NCBI GenBank assembly: GCA_002350465.1
Contig: DEEW01000202.1
Location: forward strand, 5,647 to 12,161
Length of the DNA stretch: 6,515 nt
Source: Lachnospiraceae bacterium UBA2868
GTDB taxonomy: Bacteria > Bacillota_A > Clostridia > Lachnospirales > Lachnospiraceae
Direction: 5' to 3'
Shown here: piece by piece, positions 5,526 to 6,515 of the stretch
Position numbering within the stretch: the stretch's first letter is position 1
How the letters are laid out: every line of letters starts with the position of its first letter
Notes under the pieces: generated by a model
Seen by the model: the letters and a program-made list of their open reading frames with translations, nothing else
Databases searched by the model: none
Told to the model about the DNA's origin: nothing
Made by a program: the position numbers and the translations under genes

Positions 5526-6515
5526 TCAGAGTCCGAAGGCCTCTGCAGCGGCTGCAGCCGCTTCGGCAGCAGAATTAAGCTCTCCGACAGTCGCTTTAAC
5601 TGTATCTATACTTCCTGAAGCAATTGCCGCCTGCACCATTGCAAGAGCAGCCGGATTATCAGTCGCGGTTCCGACAGTCGCTGTCCTCGGCGTAGGCAGA
5701 TATGTGCTCTTGTTTACCTCAACTCTCTCTGTTTCTTTTCCGTCAACCTTGACTATCTTCCACAGTTTTCCCACATAACCTGTATGTGCCGATTGTGTTG
5801 AAATTGAACCAAGCGGAAGAGAAGGGTCTGCGATTATCTTATCTCCTTCGGGTACGGTTTCGGAGATCTTTTCACTCTCATATGAAACCTCACGGTTGGA
5901 GGGCCTTGTTTCTACACCGTAGATCGTAAATACTACCTGCTTATCCTCGGTTGTGATTCCCTCTATGTATATGGGATATTCTGTATTATTGGTAAATTTA
6001 AAATCCTTGCTCGTTCCGGATATTGCAGCATCACTTGAAAGATCAACGTATGAGACGATCATGGAATGATTGTGTCTCTCATCCACCTGAAGCTCGGCAC
6101 GAAGCACCGCGTTGTACAACGTCGAACTTACCTGACAGATGCCTCCTCCAAGGCTCTCTACCACCATACCGTTAAGGTACGATCCGGCAAGATAATATCC
6201 GTTCTCTTCGGTAAACGGGCTTACTGTCTGATACATGGAAAAAGAATCTCCCGGCAGCAGTACCGTTCCGTTTACAAGCCTTGTTCCGTTCCTGACATTT
6301 CCGGATCTGTCGGCATTTGAAGTCTTGAAACTGGTCTTGTATCTTCCTATAACATCATGAACCTTTTCAAGATCCTCTGCCGTAGCTTTCGGAATATCCT
6401 CAACAACGACCATATCTATCGTAAGATCCGACCCGGTGAAATTATCAAGATTCGACATTATCCGTGATATGGATGCATTTGCATCTATCTTCTCACCCTT
6501 TGTTCCGGGTGTTAC
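5526..6515 (-). CDS. VanW-family surface protein (peptidoglycan-binding-like, VanW, G5-like); 5' end outside window
   Basis: The frame is open to the right edge, giving 329 visible residues; the ATG at 6458 is internal because matching sequence continues for 19 codons upstream. Visible order: end of a PG_binding_4-type domain ('PGTKGEKIDANASI', then 'VVVEDIPKATAEDLEKV'); the VanW domain (about 6350-5930) with 'SFKTSNADRSGNVR', 'LLPGDSFSMYQTV', 'SLGGGICQVSSTLYNA' and 'ERHNHSMIVSYVDL'; a G5-like segment ending 'EVNKSTYLPTPRTATVG' (about 5890-5680); and an Ala-rich tail. The missing N terminus usually carries a membrane anchor in such proteins, so an extracytoplasmic, wall-associated site is expected. 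The invariant Cys (codon 6135-6137) and the HNH cluster are conserved, but the molecular role is not established. Despite the name, nothing here indicates vancomycin resistance: no vanHAX or vanRS genes are seen. It heads the visible four-gene operon. Confidence 0.92.
   Translation of the reverse strand, partial: VTPGTKGEKIDANASISRIMSNLDNFTGSDLTIDMVVVEDIPKATAEDLEKVHDVIGRYKTSFKTSNADRSGNVRNGTRLVNGTVLLPGDSFSMYQTVSPFTEENGYYLAGSYLNGMVVESLGGGICQVSSTLYNAVLRAELQVDERHNHSMIVSYVDLSSDAAISGTSKDFKFTNNTEYPIYIEGITTEDKQVVFTIYGVETRPSNREVSYESEKISETVPEGDKIIADPSLPLGSISTQSAHTGYVGKLWKIVKVDGKETERVEVNKSTYLPTPRTATVGTATDNPAALAMVQAAIASGSIDTVKATVGELNSAAEAAAAAAEAFGL
5547..5562. repeat. 16-bp perfect palindrome in the Ala-rich 3' end of the VanW-family gene
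   Basis: AGCGGCTGCAGCCGCT is a perfect self-complementary 16-mer with no loop. Outside it, CCGAAG (5533-5538) pairs with CTTCGG (5561-5566), partly competing with it. It encodes part of a run of six alanines, so the symmetry may simply come from alternating GCN codons. There is no T-tract afterwards, so it is not a normal intrinsic terminator. Confidence 0.45.

Noticed and set aside
5533..5566. Intrinsic terminator at the end of the VanW-family gene
   Set aside because: The hairpin lies within the coding sequence and no T-tract follows it on the minus strand; the downstream gene has its own RBS only 21 bases after the stop.
5526..6458. ATG at 6458 as the start of the VanW-family gene
   Set aside because: The frame continues to the right edge, and those 19 codons look like the end of the peptidoglycan-binding-like domain that normally precedes VanW.
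5526..6515. Vancomycin-resistance locus, suggested by a VanW homologue near a two-component system
   Set aside because: VanW-domain proteins are common in Clostridia without resistance, no ligase or dehydrogenase genes are present, and the two-component genes lie in a different, convergent operon.

Overview
The window looks like a core-genome segment of a Firmicute of the class Clostridia, most likely family Lachnospiraceae. This is inferred from the style of the proteins, from tightly packed genes with AGGA/AAAGGAG-type ribosome binding sites, and from moderate GC content. No rRNA or other decisive marker is present. There are seven protein genes, two of them cut by the window edges, and almost no non-coding DNA. 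I see no mobile element, CRISPR array, tRNA or prophage signal.

Left half, plus strand (1-2864): the 3' end of mutS2 (stalk, KOW-like and Smr segments) is followed after 19 bases by an OmpR/PhoB-type response regulator. That gene overlaps its cognate membrane histidine kinase by an ATGA junction. The three genes read as one transcription unit. The kinase has two membrane segments, an extracytoplasmic sensor of unknown ligand, HAMP, HisKA and HATPase_c.

Right half, minus strand (6515-2865, transcribed right to left): a VanW-family surface protein (5' end outside the window), a PurM/HypE-like AIR-synthase-related protein, an Lrp/AsnC regulator and a class I PLP aminotransferase. The gaps are 21 bases, 1 base and an ATGA overlap, so this is a tightly coupled operon. 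The regulator and aminotransferase closely resemble the Bacillus subtilis YugG-YugH (AlaR-AlaT) pair of alanine metabolism, so the cluster probably includes a self-regulated transamination module. The AIR-synthase-like protein is the least understood member. It has the ATP-binding fold signature of the family but lacks the C-terminal cysteine of HypE and the N-terminal Cys/Sec of SelD.

The two operons converge with their stop codons directly abutting (2862-2864 and 2865-2867), so any terminators must lie inside the opposing coding sequence. I do not see a clearly novel system. The points most worth a second look are the AIR-synthase-like gene in an amino-acid operon, the altered LDLR motif in the MutS2 Smr domain, and the zero-gap convergence.
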